Shown piece after piece: positions 8,829 through 17,360 of a DNA stretch of 64,000 nt (its first letter is position 1; the number at the start of each line of letters is the position of its first letter). This stretch comes from Ensifer adhaerens. Lineage in GTDB: Bacteria; Pseudomonadota; Alphaproteobacteria; Rhizobiales; Rhizobiaceae. Made by a program: the position numbers and the translations under genes. Below the pieces are notes generated by a model. The model had not been told where the DNA came from. It was given only the letters and a program-made list of their open reading frames with translations, and did not search any database. The DNA is taken from assembly GCF_002940685.1 (NCBI RefSeq), contig NZ_PNFP01000001.1, positions 1 through 64,000 of the forward strand. The letters run 5' to 3'.

Positions 8829-9221
8829 ATGGAAAAGGAACTGTTCGAAGCCGCGCGTGACGCCATGGCCAAGGCGCATGCGCCCTACTCGAAGTTTCCG
8901 GTCGGCGCGGCGATCCGCGCCGAGGACGGCAAGATCTATACCGGCGCCAACATCGAGAACCTGTCCTTCCCCGAGGGCTGGTGCGCAGAGACCACCGCGA
9001 TCAGCCATATGGTGATGGCCGGCCAGCGCAAGATCCTGGAAGTGGCCGTGATTGCCGAGAAGCTGGCGCTGTGCCCGCCCTGCGGCGGCTGCCGCCAGCG
9101 GCTGGCGGAATTTTCCGGCGCCAGCACGCGCATCTTCCTGTGCGACGAGACCGGCGTGAAGAAGACGCTGGCTCTTTCGGACCTGCTGCCACACAGCTTC
9201 GAGACCGAGATTCTGGGATGA
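8829..9221 (+). CDS. cdd: Cytidine deaminase, homotetrameric type
   Basis: A 130-residue enzyme that hydrolyses cytidine and deoxycytidine to uridine and deoxyuridine. It shows the zinc site of the small tetrameric class: C52-A-E54 in GWCAETTA, with E54 as proton shuttle, and PCGGC (C85, C88). The NIENLSFPEG substrate loop precedes it. Length matches the 130-residue class. It lies in the middle of the importer-cdd-punA-deoA operon and overlaps punA by ATGA, so imported cytidine would be deaminated directly after uptake. Confidence 0.95.
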   Translation: MEKELFEAARDAMAKAHAPYSKFPVGAAIRAEDGKIYTGANIENLSFPEGWCAETTAISHMVMAGQRKILEVAVIAEKLALCPPCGGCRQRLAEFSGASTRIFLCDETGVKKTLALSDLLPHSFETEILG

Positions 9222-10024
9222 CCGCGGCTGCTGAACTGCTGAAGGCCCGGCTCGGCGGCCTTTCTCCGCGCTACGGCATCGTGCTCGGCTCCGGGCTCGG
9301 CTCGCTTGTCGAGGCCCTGGACGAGACGCTACGCCTCTCCTATGCCGACATCCCCGGCTTCCCGGTCAGCAGCGTCTCCGGCCATGCCGGCGAACTCGTG
9401 GCCGGAACGCTCTCGGGCGTGCCTGTTGTCATGCTTTCCGGTCGGGTGCACTACTACGAGCAGGGTGATGCCAATGCGATGCGCCTGCCGCTGGAGACGT
9501 TGAAGGCGCTTGGCATCGAATGCCTGGTGCTGACCAACTCCGCCGGATCGTTGCGGGAGGATCTGCCACCGGGATCGGTGATGCGGATTTCCGACCATAT
9601 CAACTATTCGGGCTTCAACCCGCTGATCGGGGTGGAGAGCGATGATCGCTTCGTCGGCATGACCAATGCCTATGATGCCGAACACGCCGCGAGAATGCAG
9701 GAGAGCGCCGAGCGCCTCGGCATTCCGCTTCTCGCCGGCGTCTACATGTGGTTTTCCGGCCCGAGCTTCGAAACGCCGGCGGAAATCCGCATGGCGCGCA
9801 TCCTCGGCGCCGACGCCGTCGGGATGTCCACCGTTCCGGAGGTCATCCTCGCGCGCTTCTTCGGCCTCCGGGTCGTCGCCGCCTCGGTGATCACCAATTT
9901 CGGCGCCGGCATGACCGGTGGCGAGATCAGCCATCACGAGACGAAGGACATGGCGCCGATCGGCGGCAAGCGGCTCGCCGCGATCCTCGCCGACATGATC
10001 GCAGCCGACGCGGTGCGCGGGTGA
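9218..10024 (+). CDS. punA: Purine nucleoside phosphorylase, trimeric PNP type
   Basis: A 268-residue phosphorylase that splits purine nucleosides into base and ribose-1-phosphate. Family signatures are GSGLGSL near residue 22, SGHAGELV, the phosphate-site segment GRVHYYEQG, the purine-site GPSFETPAEIRM, and SVITNFGAG with the purine-binding Asn. This is the trimeric class (PunA/XapA), not the hexameric DeoD class. The ATG at 9218 overlaps the cdd stop, and deoA follows after 2 bases. Whether it prefers guanosine, inosine or xanthosine cannot be read from the sequence. Confidence 0.93.
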   Translation: MTAAAELLKARLGGLSPRYGIVLGSGLGSLVEALDETLRLSYADIPGFPVSSVSGHAGELVAGTLSGVPVVMLSGRVHYYEQGDANAMRLPLETLKALGIECLVLTNSAGSLREDLPPGSVMRISDHINYSGFNPLIGVESDDRFVGMTNAYDAEHAARMQESAERLGIPLLAGVYMWFSGPSFETPAEIRMARILGADAVGMSTVPEVILARFFGLRVVAASVITNFGAGMTGGEISHHETKDMAPIGGKRLAAILADMIAADAVRG

Positions 10025-10026
10025 CG

Positions 10027-11337
10027 ATGCTTCCGCAGGAAACGATCAGGCGCAAGCGCAACGGCGAACGGCTCGCCCCGGCCGAGATCGCGGATTTCAT
10101 CCGCGGCCTGTCGGAAGGCTCGATCTCCGAAGGGCAGGTCGCCGCCTTCGCCATGGCGGTCTGGTTCTCCGGCATGAGCCGCGAGGAGACCGTGGCGTTG
10201 ACGCTTGCGATGCGTGATAGTGGCGAAACGCTGGACTGGAGCGGCATCTCACGCCCGATCGCAGACAAGCATTCGACCGGTGGCGTCGGCGACAACGTCT
10301 CGCTGATGCTGGCGCCGATCGCTGCCGCCTGCGGTCTTGCGGTGCCAATGATATCGGGGCGTGGCCTCGGACATACGGGCGGCACGCTCGACAAGCTCGA
10401 ATCGATACCCGGCTATGATATCCAGCCGTCGGCGGCGGTGTTCCGCAAGACGGTCGACGAGGTCGGTTGCGCCATCATCGGCCAGACGGCCAATCTCGCG
10501 CCCGCCGACAAGCGCCTCTATGCGATCCGCGACGTCACCGCGACCGTCGATTCCGTGCCGCTGATCACGGCCTCGATCCTGTCGAAGAAGCTTGCCGCCG
10601 GTCTCCAGTCGCTGGTGCTCGACGTCAAGCTCGGCAACGGTTCCTTCATGAGCGACGCGCGCGAAGCCGAGATCCTGGCGCGCTCGCTGGTCGATGTCGC
10701 CAACGGCGCCGGCGTTCGCACCTCCGCACTTCTGACCGACATGAACGAGCCGCTGGCCGATGCCGCCGGCAATGCGCTGGAAATCGACAACTGCCTGGCG
10801 TTCCTTCGGGGCGAGAAGCAGGGAACGCGGCTTGAAGCGGTCGTGCTCGCCTTTGCCGCCGAAATGCTGGTGGCGGGCGGCGTCGCCGGCAATGCCGAAC
10901 AGGCAGAAGCCATGGCGCGAAAAGCGCTCGGCAGCGGCGAGGCGCTCGAACGCTTCGGAAAGATGGTGCATGCGCTGGGCGGCCCAGCCGATTTCGTCGA
11001 GCGCTCGGTCGCCTATCTCGGCCGCGCGCCGGTCATCCTGCCGGTCGAAGCCGGACAGTCCGGTTATCTTGTCGCCTGCCAGACGCGGGAACTGGGCGTG
11101 GCTGTCATCGCGCTCGGCGGCGGGCGCTCGCATCCGGACGACAGGATCGACCACCGTGTCGGTTTCGACGCGCTGAAGCCGCTCGGAACACGGGTCGAGA
11201 AGGGTGACCTGATCGCCTTCGTTCACGCCGCCGACCAGGATGCCGCGGAAGCGGCCCGACGGCGCCTGTTGGAGCTCTATACGATCGACGACGTCGAACC
11301 GGAGAAAAGATCGCCGATCCTGGCGAAGATCACCTGA
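10027..11337 (+). CDS. deoA: Thymidine phosphorylase
   Basis: A 436-residue enzyme that phosphorolyses thymidine and deoxyuridine to base and deoxyribose-1-phosphate. The phosphate-binding segment DKHSTGGVGDN and the signature SGRGLGHTGGTLDKLE are present near residues 80-125, and length matches DeoA (about 440). The ATG at 10027 starts 2 bases after punA. A GTG 6 bases upstream would also work. It is the last gene of the plus-strand nucleoside operon. Its last 8 bases overlap the end of the convergent protease gene, so no room is left for a terminator between them. Confidence 0.94.
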   Translation: MLPQETIRRKRNGERLAPAEIADFIRGLSEGSISEGQVAAFAMAVWFSGMSREETVALTLAMRDSGETLDWSGISRPIADKHSTGGVGDNVSLMLAPIAAACGLAVPMISGRGLGHTGGTLDKLESIPGYDIQPSAAVFRKTVDEVGCAIIGQTANLAPADKRLYAIRDVTATVDSVPLITASILSKKLAAGLQSLVLDVKLGNGSFMSDAREAEILARSLVDVANGAGVRTSALLTDMNEPLADAAGNALEIDNCLAFLRGEKQGTRLEAVVLAFAAEMLVAGGVAGNAEQAEAMARKALGSGEALERFGKMVHALGGPADFVERSVAYLGRAPVILPVEAGQSGYLVACQTRELGVAVIALGGGRSHPDDRIDHRVGFDALKPLGTRVEKGDLIAFVHAADQDAAEAARRRLLELYTIDDVEPEKRSPILAKIT

Positions 11338-11866
11338 CGAGGTGCAGGGCGCCGTCCTCGACGCGGAAGGACGACAATCGGTTGAGGAAAGTCATGCCGA
11401 TCAGCGTACCGGAAAGCGCCTTGTCCGGGAGCACCAGCGCCTGCACGTCCCGCACCGATATGCCGCCGATCTCAATGCGGCTGAGCGTGGCCGGAGCTGC
11501 TTCGACGACGCCGTTGGCGGTGTTGACGCGCGCCGCCGTAAAGTCGAGCGCACCCGGAGAAATCCCGAGCCGCCGCGCGGTCGAAAGGTTGATGGCGATC
11601 GCACTGGCGCCGGTATCGACCAGTCCGCGCTCGGTTCGCCCGTTGATGCGGAAGGTTCCGAAGAAGTGGCCTCTCGCGTCCGCGCCGAGCACGACGCTGC
11701 GTCCCATCGCATATTTTGCGGTGCTCGCTGGCGAGGCTGCAAGTTCTTTTGCTGCCTTTCCGTTGTCTGCCTGGGACAGGAAGCTGGTGGCAAGATTGGG
11801 GACAACCATTGCCGCGACCGCCGCAGCGCCGGCCAATGTCAGTAGACGGGCGAGCATCGACACCAC
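11330..11866 (-). CDS. Retropepsin-like aspartic protease (clan AA, TIGR02281-like)
   Basis: A 178-residue protein with one N-terminal membrane anchor (about residues 5-25), a short linker, and a single aspartic-protease domain. The active site LVDTGASAIAI lies near residue 83, with a flap and hydrophobic core typical of the bacterial clan AA family. It would act as a homodimer in the periplasm or on the outer face of the inner membrane. Substrates of this family are not known. It lies after upp on the same strand but beyond a strong hairpin, so it may have its own promoter. Its 3' end overlaps deoA. Confidence 0.8.
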   Translation of the reverse strand: MVSMLARLLTLAGAAAVAAMVVPNLATSFLSQADNGKAAKELAASPASTAKYAMGRSVVLGADARGHFFGTFRINGRTERGLVDTGASAIAINLSTARRLGISPGALDFTAARVNTANGVVEAAPATLSRIEIGGISVRDVQALVLPDKALSGTLIGMTFLNRLSSFRVEDGALHLVR

Positions 11867-11920
11867 CTCTCGATCGAACGCATGCTCGCGCGAGTAGAGC
11901 GGATGACGCCTAAGACGGCA

Positions 11921-11953
11921 TGAAAAAACCGCCGGGTTCCGGCGGTTTTTTCA
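11921..11953. terminator. Perfect bidirectional terminator after upp
   Basis: A perfect 15-bp inverted repeat, TGAAAAAACCGCCGG (11921-11935) and its complement (11939-11953), encloses a 3-base loop. A-runs and T-runs at the ends make it functional on either strand. It ends the minus-strand upp transcript, 33 bases past the stop codon, before the protease gene. Confidence 0.9.
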
Positions 11954-11985
11954 TCGACTTGCGATCCTGGTTAAGGATCAGGAAA

Positions 11986-12615
11986 TCACTTCGTGCCGTA
12001 CATGCGGTCGCCGGCATCGCCGAGGCCCGGCATGATGTAGCCGAGTTCGTTCAGATGGCTGTCGATCGAAGCGGTGAAGATCGGCACGTCCGGGTGGGCG
12101 CCCTGGAAGTTGCGGATGCCTTCGGGGGCGGCAAGCAGGCAGAGGAAGCGGATGTTCTTGGCGCCGCGCTCCTTCAGCTTGTCGATCGCCGCGATCGAGG
12201 AATTGCCGGTGGCAAGCATCGGATCGACGACGATGATCAGGCGCTCCGATAGGCTTTCCGGTGCCTTGAAGTAATATTCGACCGCTTCCAGCGTCTCATG
12301 GTCGCGATAGACGCCGATGTGCGAAACGCGGGCCGAGGGCACGAGTTCGAGCATGCCTTCGAGCAGCCCGTTGCCGGCACGCAGGATCGAGGCGAAGACG
12401 AGCTTCTTGCCTTCGAGGATCGGCGACTCGATTTCCTGCAGCGGCGTTTCGATGCGCTCCATCGTCAATTCGAGATCGCGCGTCACCTCGTAGCAGAGCA
12501 GCGTCGAAATTTCCCGGAGAAGCCGGCGGAAACCCGCGGTCGAGGTCTCCTTCTTGCGCATGATGGTCAGCTTGTGCTGCACAAGCGGATGATCGATCAC
12601 TGTAACGCCGTTCAT
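11986..12615 (-). CDS. upp: Uracil phosphoribosyltransferase
   Basis: A 209-residue type I phosphoribosyltransferase making UMP from uracil and PRPP. The PRPP loop is [12 protein letters not shown] (129-140). The N-terminal [12 protein letters not shown] and the C-terminal [17 protein letters not shown] uracil-binding segment are both characteristic. GGAAAGGTG precedes the ATG at good spacing. It recovers uracil released by the phosphorylases encoded across the locus. It follows add on the same strand after 123 bases, enough for a separate promoter, and ends at a strong terminator. Confidence 0.96.
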   Translation of the reverse strand: MNGVTVIDHPLVQHKLTIMRKKETSTAGFRRLLREISTLLCYEVTRDLELTMERIETPLQEIESPILEGKKLVFASILRAGNGLLEGMLELVPSARVSHIGVYRDHETLEAVEYYFKAPESLSERLIIVVDPMLATGNSSIAAIDKLKERGAKNIRFLCLLAAPEGIRNFQGAHPDVPIFTASIDSHLNELGYIMPGLGDAGDRMYGTK

Positions 12616-12738
12616 GGCTCACCTTTCCGGATTTTTTGTATCCGTCCTTTTTCCATGGAATGCGCCGTCGCCGCAAGGGTGTTGGCCGGCCGCAGACCGT
12701 CATCCCCAGCCGGCAATTGCGGATCCGCGGCTGCGGCC

Positions 12739-13707
12739 CTAGATCCGCGCGAGCAGCCGCTGGCGCGTCGCCTCGTCGACGAAGGCGGCTTCGATCGCGG
12801 TCCGGGTCATGCCGTTGATCTCCTCGTCGCTGAAACCCATCACCGCCGATGCGATGTCGTATTCCTGTGCCAACGACGTATGGAAGAACGGCGGATCGTC
12901 GGAGTTGAGCGTTACGCGCACGCCCGCTTCGTGCAACGCGCGGAGCGGATGCGAGGCGAAATCCGGGAAGACCTGCAGCGAGATGTTGGAGCCCGGGCAG
13001 ACCTCGAGCACCACACCGGCGTCGGCCAGACGCCGCACCAGATCCGCGTCTTCGATCGCCCGCACACCGTGGCTGATGCGCGAAGGGCGCACGTGGTCGA
13101 GCGCGTCGCGTACGCTGAAGGCGCCGGAGAGTTCGCCCGCATGGATCGTCAGCCCGAGGCCGGCGTCGCGCACGATGTCGAAGGCGCGGGCGAAGTCGGC
13201 GACCTTGTGCATGCGTTCCTCGCCGGCAAGGTTGAAGCCGGTGACGAGCTTGTGTTCGCGCTTGGCGGCGAACTCGGCGGTCTTGATGACCGATTCCGGG
13301 CCGAGATGGCGGATGCCCGTGATCAGCATGCGCGATTCGATCCCGGTCTTCTGGCTTGCGGCCTCCATGCCGGCCGCAAGCCCTTCCAGATAGGCGTGGG
13401 CGCCAAGGCCGATCGTGTTGCCGTGATCGGGCGAAACGATGATTTCGCTGTAGATCGTGCCGGCTTCGGCAAGTTCCGTCAGATAGGCTTCGGCCAGCAG
13501 CGCGTAGTCTTCCTGGGTGCGAAACAGCGAGGCGATGGCATCGTAGCACTTCACGAAGCTGGTGAAGTCTTCCCAGACGTAGGCCTTGTCGCGGATGATC
13601 GCGCTCGTGTCGATGCCGTATTTTTCGGCCTGAGCCAAAGCCAGTTCGGGCGGCGTCGCGCCCTCGATATGGCAATGCAGTTCCGCCTTCTTCAGATGTG
13701 CGATCAA
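12739..13707 (-). CDS. add: Adenosine deaminase, TTG start inside deoB stop
   Basis: A 322-residue zinc amidohydrolase converting adenosine and deoxyadenosine to inosine forms. Metal and catalytic elements are visible: H11-x-H13 in AELHCHIEG, the HAGE motif (TIHAGELSG), SRISHGVRA, and the SDDPPFF loop with the last metal Asp. There is no ATG near the conserved N-terminus. A TTG at 13707-13705 shares bases with the deoB stop (TTGA), lies 7 bases after GGGAGAA, and gives the expected short leader before [10 protein letters not shown]. deoB and add are therefore translationally coupled. Frame and family are certain. The start rests on spacing and length. Confidence 0.93.
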   Translation of the reverse strand: MIAHLKKAELHCHIEGATPPELALAQAEKYGIDTSAIIRDKAYVWEDFTSFVKCYDAIASLFRTQEDYALLAEAYLTELAEAGTIYSEIIVSPDHGNTIGLGAHAYLEGLAAGMEAASQKTGIESRMLITGIRHLGPESVIKTAEFAAKREHKLVTGFNLAGEERMHKVADFARAFDIVRDAGLGLTIHAGELSGAFSVRDALDHVRPSRISHGVRAIEDADLVRRLADAGVVLEVCPGSNISLQVFPDFASHPLRALHEAGVRVTLNSDDPPFFHTSLAQEYDIASAVMGFSDEEINGMTRTAIEAAFVDEATRQRLLARI

Positions 13708-14924
13708 ATGAGGCTTCTCCCATGCTGGCCCGGCGCGATGCCGAGATGCTTGGCGACGGTTTCGCCGATATGCGTGAAGGTGTTGGCGACGCCGAGCGAG
13801 CGGCTGCGCAGCGACGGCCCGAACATCAGCACCGGGACGCGCTCGCGCGTGTGGTCGGTGCCGCGCCAGGTCGGGTCGCAGCCGTGGTCGGCCGTCAGGA
13901 TGACGATGTCGCCCGTCTGCAGGCGGCGGTCGAGATCCGGAAGGCGCGCGTCGAAGGCCTCGAGCGCCGCCGCATAGCCGGCAACGTCGCGGCGATGGCC
14001 GTAGAGCATGTCGAAATCGACGAAATTGGTGAAGACCAGACTGCCGTCCTCGGCCTCGTCGATGGCGGCAAGACTTGCGTCGAACAGAGCCATGTTGCCA
14101 TCGGCCTTGGTCAGCTTCGTCACGCCCTGATGGGCGAAGATGTCGCCGATCTTGCCGATGGCGTGAACCGTGCGCCCCGCCTCCGACAACCGGTCGAGGA
14201 CCGTCGGCTCCGGCGGCAGCACGGAAAAGTCGCGCCGGTTGCCGGTGCGCACAAAGGTCTGCGGGCCCGTGCCGACGAAGGGGCGGGCGATGACGCGGCC
14301 GATGTTGTAGTCGTCGAGAAGGCGGCGGACGATCTGGCAAAGCTCGAGCAGGCGGTCGAGGCCGAAGCTCTGCTCGTGCGCGGCGATCTGGAAGACCGAG
14401 TCCGAGGAAGTGTAGCAGATCGGCTTGCCGCTGCGCATATGCTCTTCGCCGTGGCGCGCGATGATGTCGGTGCCGGATGCATGGCAATTGCCGAGGATGC
14501 CGGGAATGTCGGCCTCGCGGCAGATCGCTTCGACCAGCTCCGGCGGAAAGGCGTCGCCTTCGGCGGAGAAGTAGCCCCAGTCGAACATGACGGGGGTTCC
14601 GGCGATTTCCCAATGACCAGAGGGCGTGTCCTTGCCGCGCGACACTTCGCTCGCAGCGCCATAGGCGCCGTAGACGCGATTGGGCACCGGCATGCCCTGG
14701 GGAATGCCACCGGTCGCAAGCCTGGCCGCATGCATGAGCCCGAGCGCCGACATGTTCGGCAGGCTGAGCGGACCTTCGCGCAAACCTGCCCGATCGGCCG
14801 CGCCCGCGGCGCAGGCCTCGGCGATATGGCCGAGCGTGTTGGCCCCGAGATCGCCGAAGGCTTCGGCGTCCGGCGCTCCGCCTATGCCGAAGGAATCGAG
14901 AACGAATAGAAATGCACGCGCCAT
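13704..14924 (-). CDS. deoB: Phosphopentomutase
   Basis: A 406-residue member of the alkaline phosphatase superfamily that interconverts ribose-1-phosphate or deoxyribose-1-phosphate and the 5-phosphates. It has the N-terminal metal site [12 protein letters not shown] (D10), the cap domain, and the C-terminal [16 protein letters not shown] metal cluster. Length fits the family. It takes the sugar phosphates made by PunA and DeoA, encoded opposite, into the pentose pathway. It is the first gene of the deoB-add-upp unit and overlaps add by 4 bases. Confidence 0.96.
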   Translation of the reverse strand: MARAFLFVLDSFGIGGAPDAEAFGDLGANTLGHIAEACAAGAADRAGLREGPLSLPNMSALGLMHAARLATGGIPQGMPVPNRVYGAYGAASEVSRGKDTPSGHWEIAGTPVMFDWGYFSAEGDAFPPELVEAICREADIPGILGNCHASGTDIIARHGEEHMRSGKPICYTSSDSVFQIAAHEQSFGLDRLLELCQIVRRLLDDYNIGRVIARPFVGTGPQTFVRTGNRRDFSVLPPEPTVLDRLSEAGRTVHAIGKIGDIFAHQGVTKLTKADGNMALFDASLAAIDEAEDGSLVFTNFVDFDMLYGHRRDVAGYAAALEAFDARLPDLDRRLQTGDIVILTADHGCDPTWRGTDHTRERVPVLMFGPSLRSRSLGVANTFTHIGETVAKHLGIAPGQHGRSLI

Positions 14925-14973
14925 GATGCACCTGACAGCGGGCGCGGTGGTCGCGGCCCGAAACTTCGTGAAG

Positions 14974-15002
14974 GCGCCGGCGCCCTTCTAGGGGGCCGGC
15001 GC
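14974..15002. terminator. GC hairpin between tadE-like gene and deoB
   Basis: Arms GCGCCGGC (14974-14981) and GCCGGCGC (14995-15002) are perfect and extended inward by CCC/GGG. No T-run follows on either strand, so an intrinsic terminator is possible but weak. It could separate the minus-strand pilus genes from the nucleoside operon. Confidence 0.4.
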
Positions 15003-15061
15003 AATCTCGAAGGGATAGCGCCGCTCGGTGCTCAATGCAATTGCGTCGGACGACTGTCCGA

Positions 15062-15652
15062 TCAGCAATCCGTGCATTTTATCGGCTGGGCAAGGCGTGC
15101 GTGGAAGTAGGCCGTCTTGGAGATGTCGATGGTTTTCGCCGTGGCCTGAAGGCCCGACGCATAGATCAGAAGCTCGTGCGGCACGGTCAGTTCGGTGCGA
15201 ATGACAAAGGACTGGCCGACCGCGAACTGACCGGGCAGGGAAACCTTCGTGTTGGCGGTGTAGGGCGTGCCGCCGCTTTGATCGCGTGACCACCGGATCG
15301 TGCCCTCATTGCTGTTCGTGACCTCGATGCCGGTGATCTTCAGCGTGTAGTTGGCATTTTCGTAGGGCGCCAGGATGCTCTTGGCGATGTTCGACATGTT
15401 GGCGAGGAAGGCCTTGTTCACCTCCGTCTGTTGCGCGACGACGTCGGCGGTCGCACTTGCGGCGCGCGCGGTCTTGCCGGCAACGGTAAACCCGACCGAG
15501 AACTCGAACGCGGTGAGATAAGCCACCACCAGCAGCGGGGCGACGATTGCGAATTCGACCGCGCCGACGCCGCTTCGGTCGCGCCGCAGCGCGCCAAGGG
15601 TATTGGTGATCGGCTTGAGGCGCAGGATTTCTAACGCGGAATACGGCTTCAC
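15062..15652 (-). CDS. TadE-family pseudopilin-like protein (downstream copy)
   Basis: A 196-residue protein with an N-terminal TadE-type membrane segment, [24 protein letters not shown] near residues 20-45, where the Glu follows the hydrophobic stretch start. A soluble periplasmic domain ends with CTDC. No ATG is available near this point. A GTG at 15652, five bases after GAGG, gives a normal leader ([13 protein letters not shown]), and the start is 7 bases after the stop of the upstream TadE gene. TadE/F proteins are minor pseudopilins needed for Tad pilus assembly. The motif supports family membership, while its specific role is inferred from the neighbouring Tad cluster. Confidence 0.82.
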   Translation of the reverse strand: MKPYSALEILRLKPITNTLGALRRDRSGVGAVEFAIVAPLLVVAYLTAFEFSVGFTVAGKTARAASATADVVAQQTEVNKAFLANMSNIAKSILAPYENANYTLKITGIEVTNSNEGTIRWSRDQSGGTPYTANTKVSLPGQFAVGQSFVIRTELTVPHELLIYASGLQATAKTIDISKTAYFHARLAQPIKCTDC

Positions 15653-15659
15653 GGGCGCC

Positions 15660-16286
15660 TCACTCGCTCTCGTTTCGGAAGGTGGCAGTCGCCACCATGA
15701 GATAGTCCTTCGGCATGCTTGAACCGGCGGGCCGCAGGTTGGTGATGAACGGTCGGACGAGGTCCGTGTACACGCTCCAGCGATAATAGGCGCGAAGCAT
15801 GTTGAAGGATCCGGGGCCGCCCGGGGCAAACTTGAAGCCGGTCGTGTCGATGTCGTTCGAATCGGTCCTCCGGGGGATCAGCACGGGAAACTTGCTGAGG
15901 TCGTTGACCGCCTTGACGTCCAGGAAGAACCGCGAGGGCTGGCCGGCTTCGGTGGCCGAGCACTTCATCAGAACCGAGATCTCGTCGCAAAATGCCTGAC
16001 GGAACTCGGTCTCGCTCATATCGGTCGGTTTACCCTGCTGGAAGGTAATCTGGCCGGTGCGGACCTTGCGCGCCATCGTCTCCGTCGCGTTCGCCAGCAA
16101 CTGGTCGCCGTAGAAGGCGGCAAAGGTTTCAAGCGAGGCGAAGATCACCACGAAAAAGGGGAGTGCGAGGATGGCGAACTCGATGCTCGTCGTGCCCTTG
16201 CGGTTGCGAAGGAAGCGACTGAAAATGCCTTTTCGCCTGTTTTCGGCCGCCTCGCTCGGCAACCCCATGCCCTGCTCGATGTTCAT
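15660..16286 (-). CDS. TadE-family pseudopilin-like protein (upstream copy)
   Basis: A 208-residue protein with the TadE motif RKGTTSIEFAILALPFFVVIFASLETF (Glu after the first part of the helix) at about residues 29-55, preceded by a basic cytoplasmic start. The rest is periplasmic, with two cysteines (CDEIS, MKCSA) able to form a disulfide. It lies 7 bases before the second TadE gene and is probably its co-transcribed partner, corresponding to TadE/TadF pairs in other Tad loci. Both sit divergently from the pilin and cpa genes. Confidence 0.85.
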   Translation of the reverse strand: MNIEQGMGLPSEAAENRRKGIFSRFLRNRKGTTSIEFAILALPFFVVIFASLETFAAFYGDQLLANATETMARKVRTGQITFQQGKPTDMSETEFRQAFCDEISVLMKCSATEAGQPSRFFLDVKAVNDLSKFPVLIPRRTDSNDIDTTGFKFAPGGPGSFNMLRAYYRWSVYTDLVRPFITNLRPAGSSMPKDYLMVATATFRNESE

Positions 16287-16402
16287 TGCACCGTCCCATC
16301 ATGTTACGCCAGACGGGCGGCACATTATGAGGCAACCGTTGATATTTCGTTCTCAGGGGTCATGCGCATTTTAACGAATCACGGGCTTTGGACCCATAAA
16401 AA

Positions 16403-16816
16403 TCAATTGGTGCTACCTGCGGTTTTGCGATCCGCGTGCCGCTCGCAATTTGGCGTGCAGGAAAGAACGGTGCGGGACGTCTGTTTGTAGACGCGCACGG
16501 TGTTGCCCTCGTCGATCGATACCAGGATTCGTTCGTCGACCATGGCGTTGCCATCCTGATCGAGGATCACCAGATTGGTCGTTCCGAAGTTGCGGCCGGT
16601 AATGACGATCGTACGCGCATCCGCGACCGTTGCGTCCGCCACCTCGGCGTTGCCGATGATGACCTTGCTGATCGGCCGATCGAGCTTCAACACGCGCGCG
16701 TGATCCATATACACGCGCATCATGTCGCTTTCGGCGGCAGCTGCGGCCGATGGGACGAGGGCGGCGATCGCGAATGCGAATATGGCGGCGCGGCCGGCCG
16801 CGGATGGCGTGGTCAT
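16403..16816 (-). CDS. Small secretin-N/BON-like pilus protein (CpaC N-terminal domain only)
   Basis: A 137-residue exported protein. A signal peptide ends near AAAAAES (about residue 28). Then comes a domain resembling the N-terminal region of the pilus secretin CpaC: VLKLDRPISKVIIGNAEVADATV followed by ITGRNFGTTNLVILDQDG. The same pattern occurs at the start of CpaC in this window (VVVDLPADAHDILVADPTLADAV). It lacks the secretin channel domain. A periplasmic role beside the pilus secretin is likely. It is transcribed divergently from the flp pilin and leads the TadE pair after a 116-base gap. Confidence 0.75.
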   Translation of the reverse strand: MTTPSAAGRAAIFAFAIAALVPSAAAAAESDMMRVYMDHARVLKLDRPISKVIIGNAEVADATVADARTIVITGRNFGTTNLVILDQDGNAMVDERILVSIDEGNTVRVYKQTSRTVLSCTPNCERHADRKTAGSTN

Positions 16817-16948
16817 GGCGGGTCCCTGAGATGGTGGTCACGCCATACTCACCGGTCTTGGTGAATGAACCGTTAAGTCGGTCATGTCGAGGCTTTGCGT
16901 AGGCTTCGCCGTTTTCTGTTCGTTTACCCAAAAATCAGGGACGTCTCG

Positions 16949-16963
16949 TTAACCTTCAGGTAA
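16949..16963 (+). promoter_or_regulatory. CtrA-like box upstream of flp pilin
   Basis: TTAA-CCTTCAG-GTAA matches the CtrA consensus TTAA-N7-TTAA with one mismatch. It lies 111 bp before the pilin start in the divergent 258-base gap. In Caulobacter the pilin gene pilA is directly activated by CtrA. The match here is by eye. Confidence 0.5.
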
Positions 16964-17074
16964 CCGCCTTCCTTAAGTCGATGGCAATGCGCCAGGACTA
17001 GTTTGAGGTTCATCCGATCAACGGCAACAGTTGGCGGAAGTGCTGAACAACAAACGTGAAGTAGGAGAATCATC

Positions 17075-17260
17075 ATGAAGAAGATTTTTGCCCGTCTGAT
17101 GAAGGACGAGTCCGGCGCGACCGCCATCGAATACGGCCTGATCGCAGCCCTCATCTCGGTTGCCCTGATCGCTGGTGCCAGCACCCTCGGCAACGCGCTG
17201 AACGATGCATTCGACACCATTGGTGACACGATCCAGACGAAGACGGACGCCATTCCGTAA
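17075..17260 (+). CDS. pilA: Flp/Fap-type major pilin
   Basis: A 61-residue prepilin. The basic leader MKKIFARLMKDESG is cut after G14 by the CpaA peptidase. The mature protein begins ATAIEYGLIAALISVALI with Glu at +5 and the Glu-Tyr pair typical of Flp pilins. GTAGGAGA lies 9 bases before the ATG. It forms the shaft of the Tad pilus, used for surface attachment and natural clumping. A strong hairpin follows the gene and cpaA comes 100 bases later, so pilin mRNA can be more abundant than that of the assembly genes. Confidence 0.95.
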   Translation: MKKIFARLMKDESGATAIEYGLIAALISVALIAGASTLGNALNDAFDTIGDTIQTKTDAIP

Positions 17261-17272
17261 GCAAGACCCTGA

Positions 17273-17301
17273 GGTGGAGCCGCTTCAAAGGCGGCTCCAC
17301 C
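17273..17301 (+). terminator. Hairpin between pilin and cpaA
   Basis: A perfect 11-bp stem GGTGGAGCCGC/GCGGCTCCACC has a 7-base loop, starting 12 bases after the pilin stop. No T-run follows, so it probably protects the pilin mRNA or only partly stops transcription, rather than fully terminating it. Confidence 0.65.
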
Positions 17302-17360
17302 GCTATCTGGACTCCTGACGCGCAACGAAGGTTGCGTGTGTCACCTCGGAGGCGGGGATC

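Noticed and set aside
10021-10026. GTG start for deoA two codons upstream
   Set aside because: It overlaps the punA stop and cannot be excluded, but the ATG at 10027 gives the usual N-terminus.
12298-13977. Long plus-strand open frame over add and deoB
   Set aside because: It is antisense to two clear enzyme genes and has no recognisable domain.
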